A stretch of DNA of 49,975 bases. Origin: Nocardioides gansuensis. Its GTDB lineage: Bacteria > Actinomycetota > Actinomycetes > Propionibacteriales > Nocardioidaceae. Each line of letters starts with the position of its first letter. Position 1 is the stretch's first letter. Position numbers and translations under genes: made by a program. Below the pieces are notes generated by a model. That model made no database searches. It had not been told where the DNA came from and worked only from the letters and a program-made list of their open reading frames with translations. The stretch covers positions 1-49,975 of the forward strand of contig NZ_QDGZ01000014.1 of NCBI RefSeq assembly GCF_003076135.1, in the 5' to 3' direction. This document shows positions 19,034-28,585 of the stretch, one piece after another.

Positions 19034-19468
19034 TCAGGAGGGCCGCACGCTTGTCCCGATCTGCGCGCGGCAGATCCGTCTGAGTAGCTCGTGCGCCACC
19101 GCCGTTGGTTGGAGGTCGACCACTATCCGATGCGGTCCGTCGGCGTGGCGTTCCAGGCTGGTGACCCCTGCGGAGTTCACCCGGACCCAGCCCTGGGCGA
19201 AGGTGAACAACTCGGGCCGTACGGCGGCCAGGACCGCGATCGGATCGTGCGGACTGTCCGGCCGGCCAAGCCAGGTCCGAAACTGACGGATCTCGGCCGA
19301 CAGCAGCGCCCCCAGGGCTCCGCACGCCTCGATGGCCGCGATCTCCTCCTCACTGAGGACGACGCGCTTGGTCTGGTCGATTCCGGTCACCTCCGCCGGC
19401 ACCCCGGCAGCGAACACGGCCTGCGCTGCAGCCACGTCGCACAAGATGTTGGCAGGGCACCGGCATGA
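19034..19468 (-). pseudogene. nucleoside hydrolase C-terminal fragment
   Basis: About 130 residues from NILCDVAAAQAVFAAGVPAE, GIDQTKRVVLSEEEIAAIEA, to SPHDPIAVLAAVRPELFTF. This matches the C-terminal half of inosine-uridine type nucleoside hydrolases (NI..DP.AA..V..AGVP, GLD.T, HDP.AV). The N-terminal DTD metal-binding motif is absent. It is in frame with alpha/beta-hydrolase sequence upstream, showing a deletion fusion at about 19468. It should be inactive for nucleoside cleavage. Confidence 0.72.
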
Positions 19469-20175
19469 CGGCCCGGCTGAAGTGCTCGCGCAGCAGCGCG
19501 GCGGTGCGGGGCGGGTCCTCGAGCGGGGCGAGGTGGCCGACACCGCGCAGGACGGCGAAGCGGCCGTTGGTGATGCCCGGGCGAGGTGCTGGTGCTGGGC
19601 AGCGGGCGTGACCGGGGTCGTGATCTCGTCGAGGCGGCCGGTCACGTCGAAGTGTCCCAGTGCCTCGCAGACGAGGGCGTAGCTCTCCGGGTCGACCGAG
19701 GCCAGGTCGTCCACCGCCGCGCGCGAGAGGTCGGTCGGTTCGGCCTGGACGCGGCTGCCGAACCAGCGGCCGGGCGAGGATGCCACCATCGGCGCCATGC
19801 CCTCCGCCCGTACGAGTGCGGCCCGGTCGCCCACGCCTGCGGCGTACCGAATCTGGCGCCGCTGCAGAACGCGGCTGCGGCCCGGAAGCGGGCAGGGTGG
19901 TCGAGGAGCAGCTGCAGGCCGACCGCGCCCCCGACCGAGTCGCCGGCATAGAGGTACGGCGTCGCGGCCGCGTCGGCGCCGACGGCACTGTCGACCGCCG
20001 CGAGGACGGCCGAGGCCAGGTCGCCGAGGCCGAAGTCCGCGCTCGTTGCGGGGCTCAGCCCGTGGCCAGGGAGGTCCCAGCCGACGATGTGGAGTTCGCC
20101 GAGCTCCGCGGCGACCGTGCCCCACAGGCGGTCGACGCGGGTGCCCAGCGAGGGTCCGACAACAGGAGAGTCCAA
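19469..20175 (-). pseudogene. alpha/beta hydrolase (3-oxoadipate enol-lactonase-like), two frame breaks
   Basis: The pieces are VVGPSLGTRVDRLWGTVAAE, VGWDLPGHGLSP and the nucleophile elbow GDSVGGAVGLQLLLDHP (Ser in G-D-S-V-G). Next come AALVRAEGMAPMVASSPGRWFG and GHFDVTGRLDEITTPV, then the catalytic His in VLRGVGHLAPLEDP. The pattern is that of PcaD-like lactonases. Frame breaks lie near 19827 and 19578. Adding one G to a GGG run at each restores the frame, so the enzyme may be intact apart from its C-terminal join to a nucleoside hydrolase fragment. Its N-terminus is also short; the only start here is TTG 20175. Confidence 0.7.
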
Positions 20176-20795
20176 GAACTCGGTTAGCCGCGCTGCCTCG
20201 CTACGCTGAGACGGTCGAAGGGACTGCCATGGAGACTGTTGCGCTCACGCACGGTGGCGGTGCCTAAAGGGGAGGCCTTGTCGTTGTGCCGACGCCGTCA
20301 TCCCGGGCTCGTGGCGAGCACGCCTTATCAAGTGAGGACTCGAGACCCTTGGCCTCGGTCAGGAGATGTGTGGTCGAAGAGGGCTCAGCCACCGAGCCGC
20401 CAACTCCAACTGCCTTCGTCCCAATTTCGGCGGCTCAGGCGACGCCCTCGGCCTCCTGGCCCCTTCGCTGTTCGGGCTGCCGTCGGTCGCCCTGCGAACC
20501 AAGGCACCCACCAGACCCTTCAGGTCCTGCTGGCGGGACATCGGCGCCATGGGCAGGTCGGCCGCGGTGTCGTCGGGCAGCGGCGGGAAGTAGCCGGGGA
20601 GAAGGGAGAGTGCAAGGAGCGCCGGGGGCTTGTCACTCCCGATCGCTTCCACTCTCGCCCTCGCGCGGCTTGGTGTTCCCGCGGCGCTCTGCTTGCTGAC
20701 GCGCTGGGACGGCTGATGGTGGTGAGTTGCTGGTTGGCGTTGCTCGCACCGGATCCGGACGGGCTGTGGGGGCAGCTGGCGGGAAATTTCCCATC
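20176..20795. other. intergenic region without recognised gene
   Basis: 620 bp between the alpha/beta hydrolase remnant and the end of the giant propeller protein. The reverse frame at 20359-20652 reads LLPGYFPPLPDDTAADLPMA, then SRQQDLKGLVGALVRRATDG. It has some protein character but no family that I recognise, and it is flanked by low-quality sequence. I see no RNA gene or insertion sequence end. Confidence 0.45.
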
Positions 20796-23700
20796 TCAGT
20801 AGGACGGCGCCTTGTCGTCCCCCTCGGTCCCGGCGACGCGGTGCCGGTTGGTGCCGTCGGCGTTCATCATCCAGATGTCGGCGTCACCGGGCTCCCCGGC
20901 GTCGTAGACGATCTTGGTGTCGTCTTGGGCCCAGTCGGCGTTCTTCTCCTCCAGCGCCGTCGAGTTCGGCACGCGCCGCTTGTTCGTGCCGTTGGAGTTC
21001 ATGAGCCACAGGTCCCAGTTCCCGCCGGAGTTGGTGTGCCACACGATCTGTGATGTACCGGCCCTTCGGGAGAACGACGGCGAGTAGTCAGCGCCGGCGG
21101 GGTTGTATCCGGATGCGGCCGTGGACAGCAGAGTTTCGCGCCTGGGCGTCCCGGTCTGGACGGTGTAGATGTCCCAGTCGGTACCCGACGGGGTGGCTCG
21201 GTTGCTTGTGAACGCGACGAGGCTGCCATCGGCGGAGAACGACGGTGCCCGGTCGTTTCCGGGGTTGGTTGTGAGCCGGGTCAACTGGCTGCCGTTGATC
21301 CCGATTGTCCAGATGTCGTGGTTCCCGGCGTTGTTGGAGACGAACGCCAGTCGGGTCCCGTCACCTGACCAGTCCGGTTGGTAGTTGTCCCCGGCCGGCT
21401 GGTTCGGTACGGCTGCCTGCCCGATGATGCAGCCAGCTGAGTTCAAGCCGACGACGAAGATCTTGCGGCGTCCAGGGACGCCGACGTTCATTGCGAATGC
21501 TCTCCGGTTCGGCGCCCACACTGCGCCGGCCTCCTCGTTGGCCGACGATGCGGACAACTCCTGCACCCGCCCGTCCAAGGTTGCGGCGAAGACATCGAGT
21601 AGCGGCAGCATCGCGTCGCTGTCGAACAGGATCTGTCCGCCGACGCAGTACTGCGTTGCGGTCATCGGTGGCTGGGTGACCACGACCGGGCCACCGGTAC
21701 CGCAACCGCAGTTCCAGATGACCTGTGGCGTCCAGCTGCCCGGCCCATTCGGGGTGACGTCGACGCGGATGACTGTGCCGCCGACCGGGATGGACCCGAT
21801 GGTGCACACGATCCGACCAGTCTGTTGCGTGCAGGTTTGGCCGCCGCTGCTGCCTGCGCTGCTCGTGTTGGTGGTCGGGGACAAGGTGACGCCGTTGGTG
21901 CCGGTGCCCGTGGAGATGGTGACGGTTCCGCCGGGCATCGGTCCTGGATTCGGGTTCGGGATCCGGATTGTCACGCCGCACACGCCGGGAACGCCGTAGT
22001 CGGGGCAGGTGGTCACTTCTGGGGTGCCGGTCACCTTGGTCTGGCCCCAGTCGGGCTCATAGTCGCCGTCGGTGGGGAAGTTCGACACGTTGAGCGGTGT
22101 TCCGCCGGTTACGTCGATGGCCATGACTTCGCCGTTGCCGCCTCCGGTCGCGTGGTTGTACGCGATCATGCGTCCGTCCGGGGACCAGGTGGGGTGCTGC
22201 GCGATTCCGGTGCTCGGGGCAACTATCCGCCGGAAACCGGTGCCGTCGAGGTTCACCACGTGGATGCCCTGGCGTAAGCGGGTCAGGGCAAGCTGGCGGC
22301 CGTCTGGCGACCAGGCCGGCTGCTGGCCGGTGGCGGTGCTCGGTAGTGGCAGGAGCCGGTCGCCGCTGCCGTTGGCACTGATGACGCGGACGCCGCCGGT
22401 GCCCATGTAGGCGAGCTGGGTACCGTCCGGTGACCACGTCGGCATGGTGTCGTCGGTCGTGTTGCGGGTCACTTGCTGCGCGCTGGTGCCGTCGGGTCGG
22501 ATGGTCCAGATCTCGTGGTCGCCGTCGCGGTTGCTGGCGTAGGCGATCCGCTGTCCGTCCGGGGACCAGGCGGGGAACAGGTTCATGCGGGTGTCCCGGG
22601 TGACGTTGCTGGTGGCGCCGGTGACGACGTTGACGACCCAGACGTCGGAGTTTCCGTCTCGGGTGGAGGTGAAGGCGATCTGGGTGCGGTCCGGGCTCCA
22701 GGACGGGGCGCTAGAGTTCTGCCTCAACATCAGTCGCCGCGGCGTGCCTCCGGGCGTGGCTGCCCACAAACCTCCTGTGCCGGTCTCGGTGACGGACCCG
22801 GCGCGGACCCACACCAGCTCGGGCCCGCTGGCTTGTGGCTGCGGCACCTGAACCGTGACAGGTGACGAGGCCGTCTGGTTGCCAGCCGTGTCGGTGGCGA
22901 CCGCACGGACGGTGTGCACTCCGGGGGTGGCGCCGGTGGCGTCCCACGTGCCGGTGTACGGCGCAGTGCTGTCGATGGCGGCGTTGGCGCCGTCGACGGT
23001 GAACTTCACCGAGCTCACGCCGACTGCGTCGCTGGCGGTCGCGGCCAGGTTCACGTTGCCGGTCACGGTGGCGCCGTTGGCGGGACTGGTCAGCGCCACG
23101 ATCGGGCCGGTGGTGTCGTGGACGGTGGCGGTGAAGCTGCCGGTGGCGGTGTTCCCAGCCTCGTCGGTGGCGGTGCACTGCACTGTTGTCGTCCCGATCG
23201 CGAACACCGAGCCGGACGGCGGGGTGCACACCACGACCGGTGAGCCATCGGTCTCGTCGGTGGCGGTCGCGGTGTAGGTGACCTCGGCGCCGGCGCTGCT
23301 GGTGGCCTCGCGCGTCACCGGGCTGGTGGGCAATTGCAGGACTGGCTTGGTGGTGTCGGCGGGCACCGGAGTTTGGCCCCAGTCGGGCGCTAGGTCGGCG
23401 ACGGTAGCCTGCCGGGACACGTTGGATCGGTTGGTGCCGTCGAGGTTCATCGACCACACGTCCCAGTCGTTGTTCACGAACACTGACATGGCGATCCGGT
23501 TGCCGTCAGGCGACCACGTCGGTTGCGATACCCGCTCCCCGAGGGCCGTCACGCGTTGATCGTCGGTGCCGTCGGGGCGGATGGTGTGCACCTCCGAGCC
23601 GCCCGTGCTCGGGAAGGAGTACGCGATCCGGGTGCCGTCGGGCGACCATGCCGGCGCTTCGTCGATGTTCGAAGTGGCCGAGATGACGCGCCGGTCTGTG

Positions 23701-26012
23701 CCGTCGGCCCGCACGGTGACCAGGTCTCCCACGCTGGTGAACACGAGGCGGCGGGCGTCTGGTGACCAGGCCGGGAAACCGTCGCGGGGCTCGGTGTCGT
23801 TCGTGAGCTGCCGTAGCCCAGTCCCGTCGACTCGAAGCGTGTAGATCTCGTAGTCGCCGTCGCGGTTGCTGGTGAATGCGATCCGAGTGCCGTCGGGTGA
23901 CCAGGCCGGGTCGTCGTTGAAGCCCGTCCTGGTCTGGGTGAGGTTGGTCAGGGCCCCAGTGGCGACGTCCATGATCCAGATGTCGTAGTTGCCGTCGCGG
24001 TTGCTGGCGAATGCGACCTTGACCCGGTCGGGGCTCCACGAGGCGTTGAGCGCGTCTCCGGTGAAGATCTGTCGTGCGGTGCTGCTGGCGGAGCCGACCC
24101 ACAGCGCCCCGGTTCCGCCCAGGGAGTGCCACACCAGCGGGGTGGCAGGGTCCGGGGGCGCGACTTGCACGGTGACCGGTGCTGAGGTGGTGGTGTGCCC
24201 AGCTTCGTCGCGGGCGATGGCGCGGATGGTGTGCGCGCCGGGGACGGCGTTGGTGGCGTCCCAGCTGCCAGTGAAGGGCGCGGTCGTGTCGGCGGTGCCG
24301 ATCAGGGTTCCGTCGACGAGGAACTGCACGGCCGTGACCCCGACGACGTCGGTCGCGGTCGCGGCCAGGTCGACGGTCCCGGCGACGGCCGCGCCGTCGA
24401 CGGGGCTGGTGACTGACACGTGCGGGTCGTCCTGGTCGGTGACCGTGACGGTGAAGCTGCCTGTGCTGGTGTTGCCGGCTGCGTCCGTGGCGACGCAGTT
24501 CACGGTGGTCTCACCGAGCGGGAACACCGTGCTGGAGGCGGGGGTGCAGTCCACTGCCGGAGCCGGGTCCTCGTTGTCGGTCGCCAAGGCGGTGTAGCGG
24601 ACGGCGGTGCCCTCGGGACTGGTCGCGGCCGCGGTGACCGGGTCCGGCAGGGTGAGCGTCGGCGGTGTGGTGTCGGTAGGCGTGCCGGCCGGGACGGAGC
24701 CGGTGAACACGTCGAAGACGCCGTTGGTGTCGCCGGCGGTGAGATTGGCTGCCGTGGACGCGAACAGGAAGCGGGTCCCGTCGCCGCTGATCACCCCATC
24801 CTGGGTGCCGCTGCTCTGTTGGATACCGTCTTCAGCGACGCTGACCCGGACGGTGGTGCCGGTGTCGAGGTCGCTCACGAAGGTATCCACGGTGGCGTTG
24901 GTGTCCCCGGGCACCAGGTTGGACGCCGAGGACTGGAACAGAACCCGGCGGCCGTCGCTGCTCAGGGACGGCGAGTGGCTTTGTCCGTTGCTCAGCGCTC
25001 CAGTGAAAGCGCGGCTGACGAGCTCAGTGGTGCCGGCGACGCGGTCGCGGATGAAGATGTCGTTCCCGGAGCTGGTGTCGTTCGGTGTCAGGCTGTCCGC
25101 GTTGGACTGGAAGGCGACGTAGCGGCCGCCAGCGCTGACTCCGACCCGGGAGGAGAACAAGGTGGCGTTCACCTCCGTGCCACTGCTCGTGACGCTGACA
25201 CGTTCGGTAGTGCCGGCCACCAGGTCACGCAGGAAGATGTCGCCGCCGTTGTTGGTATCGCCGGGCACCAGGTTGCTGGCGGCGCTGTAGAAAGCGACAT
25301 AGCGGCCGTCGTCGGACAGGTCCGCACTGCTGCTCTGCCCGTTGGCTTCGCTGCCGTCACTGGCGACGCTGACCCGCGTAACGATGTCCTGCTGGGTGTC
25401 GGCCAAGAACAGATCGACGACGCCGTTGGTGTCACCGGGGACGAGGTTAGAGGCGGCGGAGCCGAAGAGAGCATAGCGACCGTCGGCGCTGATGCTGCGC
25501 ATGCTGCTGGCCCCGTTGGCCTGCGTGCCGTCAGCGGCGACACTGAGCAGCGTAGTTGCGGCGGTCTGCCGGTCGAACAAGAAAGCGTCGTTGACGCCGT
25601 TGGTGTCGCCGGGTGCCAGATTCGTGGCGGACGACCAGAACGCCACGTACCGGCCGTCGTCGCTCACCACTGGGTCCGAGCTCTGCGAGTTCGGCACCGC
25701 GCCACCCACGCCGACGCCGACGCGCTCGGTAACACCCGTCTGCAGGTCGCGCCAGAACACGTTGAAGAACCCGCCGCCGGTCGGCGCGAAGGTCGTGGCA
25801 CGCGAGTCGAACACCACGTACCGGCCGTTACCGCTGAGCGCGGACCGCACCGAGTGTCCATCACCTTGGACCCCAGACGAACTGACCGACACCCGTTCCA
25901 GGGTCACCCCGCTGTCGGCGCTGACCGGCGCTGCGGCCGCCATCACGACAACTGCGGTCGTGAGAGTGGTGCTCAAGGCGAGGAAGGCACGCAAAGATCG
26001 CCGAACGGACAT
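20796..26012 (-). CDS. giant exported beta-propeller / HYR / Ig-like protein
   Basis: 1738 residues. Signal peptide at 1-32 (LRAFLALSTTLTTAVVVMAAAAPVSA). The order is: a TolB-like propeller of about seven repeats (SxDGRYVAFxSxAxNLVPGDTN, 35-445); HYR-type domain (about 450-530); Ig-like domain (SPVDGAAVAGTVDLAATATD, 532-620); PD40 propeller (WSPDGTRIAFTSNRDGDYEI, 625-885); second HYR (890-970) and Ig-like (972-1055) pair; second PD40 propeller (1060-1330); a Cys-containing adhesion-like module (TTCPDYGVPGVCGVTI, 1335-1470); last PD40 propeller to the end. It is probably a cell-surface or secreted binding protein. The ligand is unknown. TTAGGGGGG before ATG 26012 is a good ribosome site. The repeats explain the strong low-complexity pattern of this stretch. 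Confidence 0.9.
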   Translation of the reverse strand: MSVRRSLRAFLALSTTLTTAVVVMAAAAPVSADSGVTLERVSVSSSGVQGDGHSVRSALSGNGRYVVFDSRATTFAPTGGGFFNVFWRDLQTGVTERVGVGVGGAVPNSQSSDPVVSDDGRYVAFWSSATNLAPGDTNGVNDAFLFDRQTAATTLLSVAADGTQANGASSMRSISADGRYALFGSAASNLVPGDTNGVVDLFLADTQQDIVTRVSVASDGSEANGQSSSADLSDDGRYVAFYSAASNLVPGDTNNGGDIFLRDLVAGTTERVSVTSSGTEVNATLFSSRVGVSAGGRYVAFQSNADSLTPNDTSSGNDIFIRDRVAGTTELVSRAFTGALSNGQSHSPSLSSDGRRVLFQSSASNLVPGDTNATVDTFVSDLDTGTTVRVSVAEDGIQQSSGTQDGVISGDGTRFLFASTAANLTAGDTNGVFDVFTGSVPAGTPTDTTPPTLTLPDPVTAAATSPEGTAVRYTALATDNEDPAPAVDCTPASSTVFPLGETTVNCVATDAAGNTSTGSFTVTVTDQDDPHVSVTSPVDGAAVAGTVDLAATATDVVGVTAVQFLVDGTLIGTADTTAPFTGSWDATNAVPGAHTIRAIARDEAGHTTTSAPVTVQVAPPDPATPLVWHSLGGTGALWVGSASSTARQIFTGDALNASWSPDRVKVAFASNRDGNYDIWIMDVATGALTNLTQTRTGFNDDPAWSPDGTRIAFTSNRDGDYEIYTLRVDGTGLRQLTNDTEPRDGFPAWSPDARRLVFTSVGDLVTVRADGTDRRVISATSNIDEAPAWSPDGTRIAYSFPSTGGSEVHTIRPDGTDDQRVTALGERVSQPTWSPDGNRIAMSVFVNNDWDVWSMNLDGTNRSNVSRQATVADLAPDWGQTPVPADTTKPVLQLPTSPVTREATSSAGAEVTYTATATDETDGSPVVVCTPPSGSVFAIGTTTVQCTATDEAGNTATGSFTATVHDTTGPIVALTSPANGATVTGNVNLAATASDAVGVSSVKFTVDGANAAIDSTAPYTGTWDATGATPGVHTVRAVATDTAGNQTASSPVTVQVPQPQASGPELVWVRAGSVTETGTGGLWAATPGGTPRRLMLRQNSSAPSWSPDRTQIAFTSTRDGNSDVWVVNVVTGATSNVTRDTRMNLFPAWSPDGQRIAYASNRDGDHEIWTIRPDGTSAQQVTRNTTDDTMPTWSPDGTQLAYMGTGGVRVISANGSGDRLLPLPSTATGQQPAWSPDGRQLALTRLRQGIHVVNLDGTGFRRIVAPSTGIAQHPTWSPDGRMIAYNHATGGGNGEVMAIDVTGGTPLNVSNFPTDGDYEPDWGQTKVTGTPEVTTCPDYGVPGVCGVTIRIPNPNPGPMPGGTVTISTGTGTNGVTLSPTTNTSSAGSSGGQTCTQQTGRIVCTIGSIPVGGTVIRVDVTPNGPGSWTPQVIWNCGCGTGGPVVVTQPPMTATQYCVGGQILFDSDAMLPLLDVFAATLDGRVQELSASSANEEAGAVWAPNRRAFAMNVGVPGRRKIFVVGLNSAGCIIGQAAVPNQPAGDNYQPDWSGDGTRLAFVSNNAGNHDIWTIGINGSQLTRLTTNPGNDRAPSFSADGSLVAFTSNRATPSGTDWDIYTVQTGTPRRETLLSTAASGYNPAGADYSPSFSRRAGTSQIVWHTNSGGNWDLWLMNSNGTNKRRVPNSTALEEKNADWAQDDTKIVYDAGEPGDADIWMMNADGTNRHRVAGTEGDDKAPSY

Positions 26013-26678
26013 GACTGAGCCCCCCTAATGGAAGAGCGTCACGTCACAATTCCGGTGAATTTGTCCCCTTGCCGGGGTCCTCGTGACCACCCCATTCTTC
26101 GCGGAAATCTACGTGACCAGGCCTGCTGCCGCATGACGCATCTGGGTGATGTTCTATCCAAAGCCATCTCACCGGCTTTGCCGACCTGTGTCGACGGCGC
26201 GTGTGAACCGACAGTGATCGACGGGGGTTCTAGAGGCGGTTTCGGGGCGAGGGGTGCAGAGTCGGCGGTGACGTAAGGGGAGTCGGCCAGCACCCTGAGT
26301 GTAAGGATCGTCTGACCTGGGGTCGCTGCTGGGTGAGGTGGGCGTGGCACCGCCTGTTCGGTGTCGCGGTCCTGGTTGCTTGGCGCGTGCAAGGGTTCGC
26401 GCCGAGCCCGCGAGACCTGCTGTGGCTCGCCGTCGTGCTGCTGGCCACGTGGGCGTCGGCGCGCTTCAACCGGACGGCGTCCAGCGCCCCTGGCGGCGGG
26501 AGCTAGACCGCACCAGCTCACGAGCATGGGCGGCCGCTCGAGCAGCGAAGGGCTGTCGAGCGGCCCGGCCCAGTTGCGAATGACTAAGGGAGGTCATTGC
26601 TCCCCGGGAGCCGGAGCGTGATGCTTCTTGAATCGTCTCCTAGGCGGCCATGTGTGGAGACCGAGAAGGTAGAACGTC
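26013..26678. other. divergent intergenic region
   Basis: 666 bp separating the start of the giant propeller gene from the forward secreted protein gene. It should hold both promoters. The GC content is lower near 26040-26170, as expected for a promoter. Only the short forward frame at 26333-26506 has protein-like character. The large antisense frames here lack family motifs. Confidence 0.5.
26333..26506 (+). CDS. possible two-helix small membrane protein (57 aa)
   Basis: A GTG-initiated frame reads MRWAWHRLFGVAVLVAWRVQ, then LLWLAVVLLATWASARF and a polar tail. This gives two hydrophobic segments separated by a short GFAPSPRD loop and followed by a basic residue. The ribosome site is weak (CTGGG), and no homologue comes to mind. 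It could be a chance frame in high-GC DNA; the hydrophobic pattern is the only support. Confidence 0.28.
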   Translation: MRWAWHRLFGVAVLVAWRVQGFAPSPRDLLWLAVVLLATWASARFNRTASSAPGGGS

Positions 26679-28097
26679 ATGGACTCTCCAGACAATCACG
26701 TGGCTTCGCTCCCGGGGGCGCCGAGGTCGTCAGGGCGCGCGGCCTTCGTCGTCGTCGCGGTCGCGGCGTGCCTCCTCGCCGGACTGGCGCCCGCCCTCTC
26801 GCTCCCGGTGCAGGCACGAGATCGGGTTCCCGTGCTCTTGGGCCCTGTGGAGCCCCTCGCGGAGTGGCCGCAGCTTCCGGACGACGACACCGAGAGCCCC
26901 GTGCTCGTCCGTGACGGGGACGGCGTCACCGCTTTCCTGCAGGAAGGCTGCTGCGGTGTCGTCTACGCGCGTGAGCGCATGCGGGGCGGCACGTGGTCCC
27001 CGGAGCAAGAGGTCCCGTGTGTGTGGTCGGGGATGTCGACGGACTACTGCAAGGTTTACGGGGCCGCGGTCGGTGTCGAAGGCGAGCTGGTCGCGCTCGT
27101 TCACCTGTTCACGGGCCGCCGCACGGCGTTGGCAATCAGTGTTCGTGCCGCTGGTCAGACTTCCTGGTCAGACCCGCAGCTCATCAGTGACGGGTACGTC
27201 GTCGCTGGCAACACACGGCCGACGATCCGCGGGACCGGAGCGGGGGCGCTCCTGGTCACGTTCGGCGACTTTCGTCGCGGTCGGCCTGATGCGCTCATCG
27301 CTGCTCATCTCAGGCCCGGGCAGACTTGGGACGCGGCCACATACCACCGCCTGCCCAACGTGCAATGGCCGCAGGTGAGCGGCCTGTCGAGGCGCGGACG
27401 GGCCGTGGTCATCTACTCGAACGACCCAGGACTCACCGCTCCCGTGCTGGTTGCTCGGTTCATTCCCGGGCACGGATGGGCCAAGCCGACGCGGATTGGG
27501 ACTGGGTGGACGGAGAACTATGCCGTGGCGATGGGACTGGGAGGCCGCGCGGTCGCAACCTGGCTGGAGACGAATACCGACAGCACGGGCAGCACCCTCA
27601 CCACTCAAAGCCAGCGCGTGCGGCTGATGACCAGACGGGGCCACTGGAGCCGGGCGTGGGTGCTGGCCCGCGGGGAGCGTGGCACTAGCGGCAACGCGCG
27701 GGTCTGGATACATGGGGAGGCCGGGGTCGCATGGAGCCCCTGGATTGGAGATGCTGTTCGCGTCGCTGCCAAGCCGGTCGGTGAGCCCTGGCAGAAGGAA
27801 ACGATCGCCGGGGGGCGCAACGGAGGTCCCTTGCGCGTGGTCGACATCAATCCTGCCGGGAACCTGGTGCTGACGTGGGTGAGCTGGCGGGAAGGCGTTG
27901 GCGACAGGCTCGTGCTCGCTCTTAGGCCCCGCGGCAGCAACTGGAGTGCCCCGCGGATCGTCTACACCGACCAGGACACCGCCAGCGGCAGCGCCCTGGT
28001 ACGGCGCTCGGGGAGCGCCATCGTCGCCTACGGCGACGACAACCTGCAACAAGGGGTGGCGCGGCGCGCGTACCTCGACCGAGACGACTCCGGCTAG
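26679..28097 (+). CDS. secreted propeller-like protein of unknown function
   Basis: 472 residues. An N-terminal membrane or signal segment (AAFVVVAVAACLLAGLAPAL) precedes an all-beta body. The body repeats motifs such as GGTWSPEQEV, TSWSDPQLISDG, GHGWAKPTRIG, GHWSRAWVLARG and SNWSAPRIVYTD. The W-S-x-P pattern is that of sialidase-like or WD40-like propeller blades that carry no obvious catalytic residues. AGAAGG lies 10 bases before ATG 26679. It is divergent from the giant propeller gene, and both may work at the cell surface. I cannot name a ligand. Confidence 0.8.
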   Translation: MDSPDNHVASLPGAPRSSGRAAFVVVAVAACLLAGLAPALSLPVQARDRVPVLLGPVEPLAEWPQLPDDDTESPVLVRDGDGVTAFLQEGCCGVVYARERMRGGTWSPEQEVPCVWSGMSTDYCKVYGAAVGVEGELVALVHLFTGRRTALAISVRAAGQTSWSDPQLISDGYVVAGNTRPTIRGTGAGALLVTFGDFRRGRPDALIAAHLRPGQTWDAATYHRLPNVQWPQVSGLSRRGRAVVIYSNDPGLTAPVLVARFIPGHGWAKPTRIGTGWTENYAVAMGLGGRAVATWLETNTDSTGSTLTTQSQRVRLMTRRGHWSRAWVLARGERGTSGNARVWIHGEAGVAWSPWIGDAVRVAAKPVGEPWQKETIAGGRNGGPLRVVDINPAGNLVLTWVSWREGVGDRLVLALRPRGSNWSAPRIVYTDQDTASGSALVRRSGSAIVAYGDDNLQQGVARRAYLDRDDSG

Positions 28098-28310
28098 AAG
28101 CTGCCCGGGCTCCGTCAGCGTGACGGTGAGGGTTACGCCGGCGTCCACCGCGTGACCACCGGCCGGGTCCTGCGCGACGACGTACCCGGATGCTGGCCCG
28201 CCTTTGGGAGCCATCTTCACCACCCGGACTCGCGGGCGCCGGCGAGCTTGAGACGCTCGCGGGCCGAGGTGACGCGCAGGCCGACTACGGACCCGAGCAG
28301 GTCCTCCTGC
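28098..28310 (-). pseudogene. PASTA domain fragment
   Basis: Two frames of this strand join into one PASTA repeat: LLGSVVGLRVTSARERLKLA, then after a one-base break VRVVKMAPKGGPASGYVVAQ and DPAGGHAVDAGVTLTVTLTE. The pattern V.G...  A...L..AG, V..QDP..G, V..G..V.L.V is typical of PASTA domains of Ser/Thr kinases and penicillin-binding proteins. The break at about 28232 is repaired by one extra C in a CCC run. The remnant has no kinase part and joins the GNAT gene at about 28310. Confidence 0.7.
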
Positions 28311-28585
28311 GCGCGAACCAGGTACGACTGGTCGATTTGCAGCATCACGTCGCCGACGACCTGGTTGTCGAGCTCGATGACGATGGACTTGGCGAGACTC
28401 TCAGGGTCGAGGAATTGGGCGCGGTAATCCCGGAGAGTCGCGGGTGCCCGGGTCAGCCAGCGGCTGACTTCGGGGAGCTGACGGAACTGCCAGGTGGCCT
28501 TGAGGTCAGTTGCAACAGCAGGACGGAGACTCAACCGAGGGGTGCGGACCGGCCAGTTGACCTGGTCGAGCGTGCGGCCGGTCAT
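28217..28585 (-). CDS. GNAT acetyltransferase N-terminal part fused to PASTA sequence
   Basis: 122 residues as it stands. Residues 1-90 fit GNAT RimJ/RimL-type enzymes: TPRLSLRPAVATDLKATWQF, PEVSRWLTRAP, and AKSIVIELDNQVVGDVMLQI. The acetyl-CoA pyrophosphate loop (R/Q-x-x-G-x-G/A) that should follow is missing. The last 30 residues instead belong to a PASTA repeat. The protein is therefore unlikely to acetylate anything. ATG 28585 overlaps the stop of the upstream membrane gene (ATGA), so it was the last cistron of the operon. Confidence 0.72.
   Translation of the reverse strand: MTGRTLDQVNWPVRTPRLSLRPAVATDLKATWQFRQLPEVSRWLTRAPATLRDYRAQFLDPESLAKSIVIELDNQVVGDVMLQIDQSYLVRAQEDLLGSVVGLRVTSARERLKLAGARESGW

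Noticed and set aside
20796..26012. Regularly spaced repeats that look like a CRISPR or tandem array
   Set aside because: They are translated propeller and HYR repeats with codon-level variation, not identical repeats with spacers.
24420..26018. Long forward open frame (over 500 codons) opposite the giant propeller gene
   Set aside because: It is antisense to conserved repeats, has no family motifs and reflects codon bias of the true gene.
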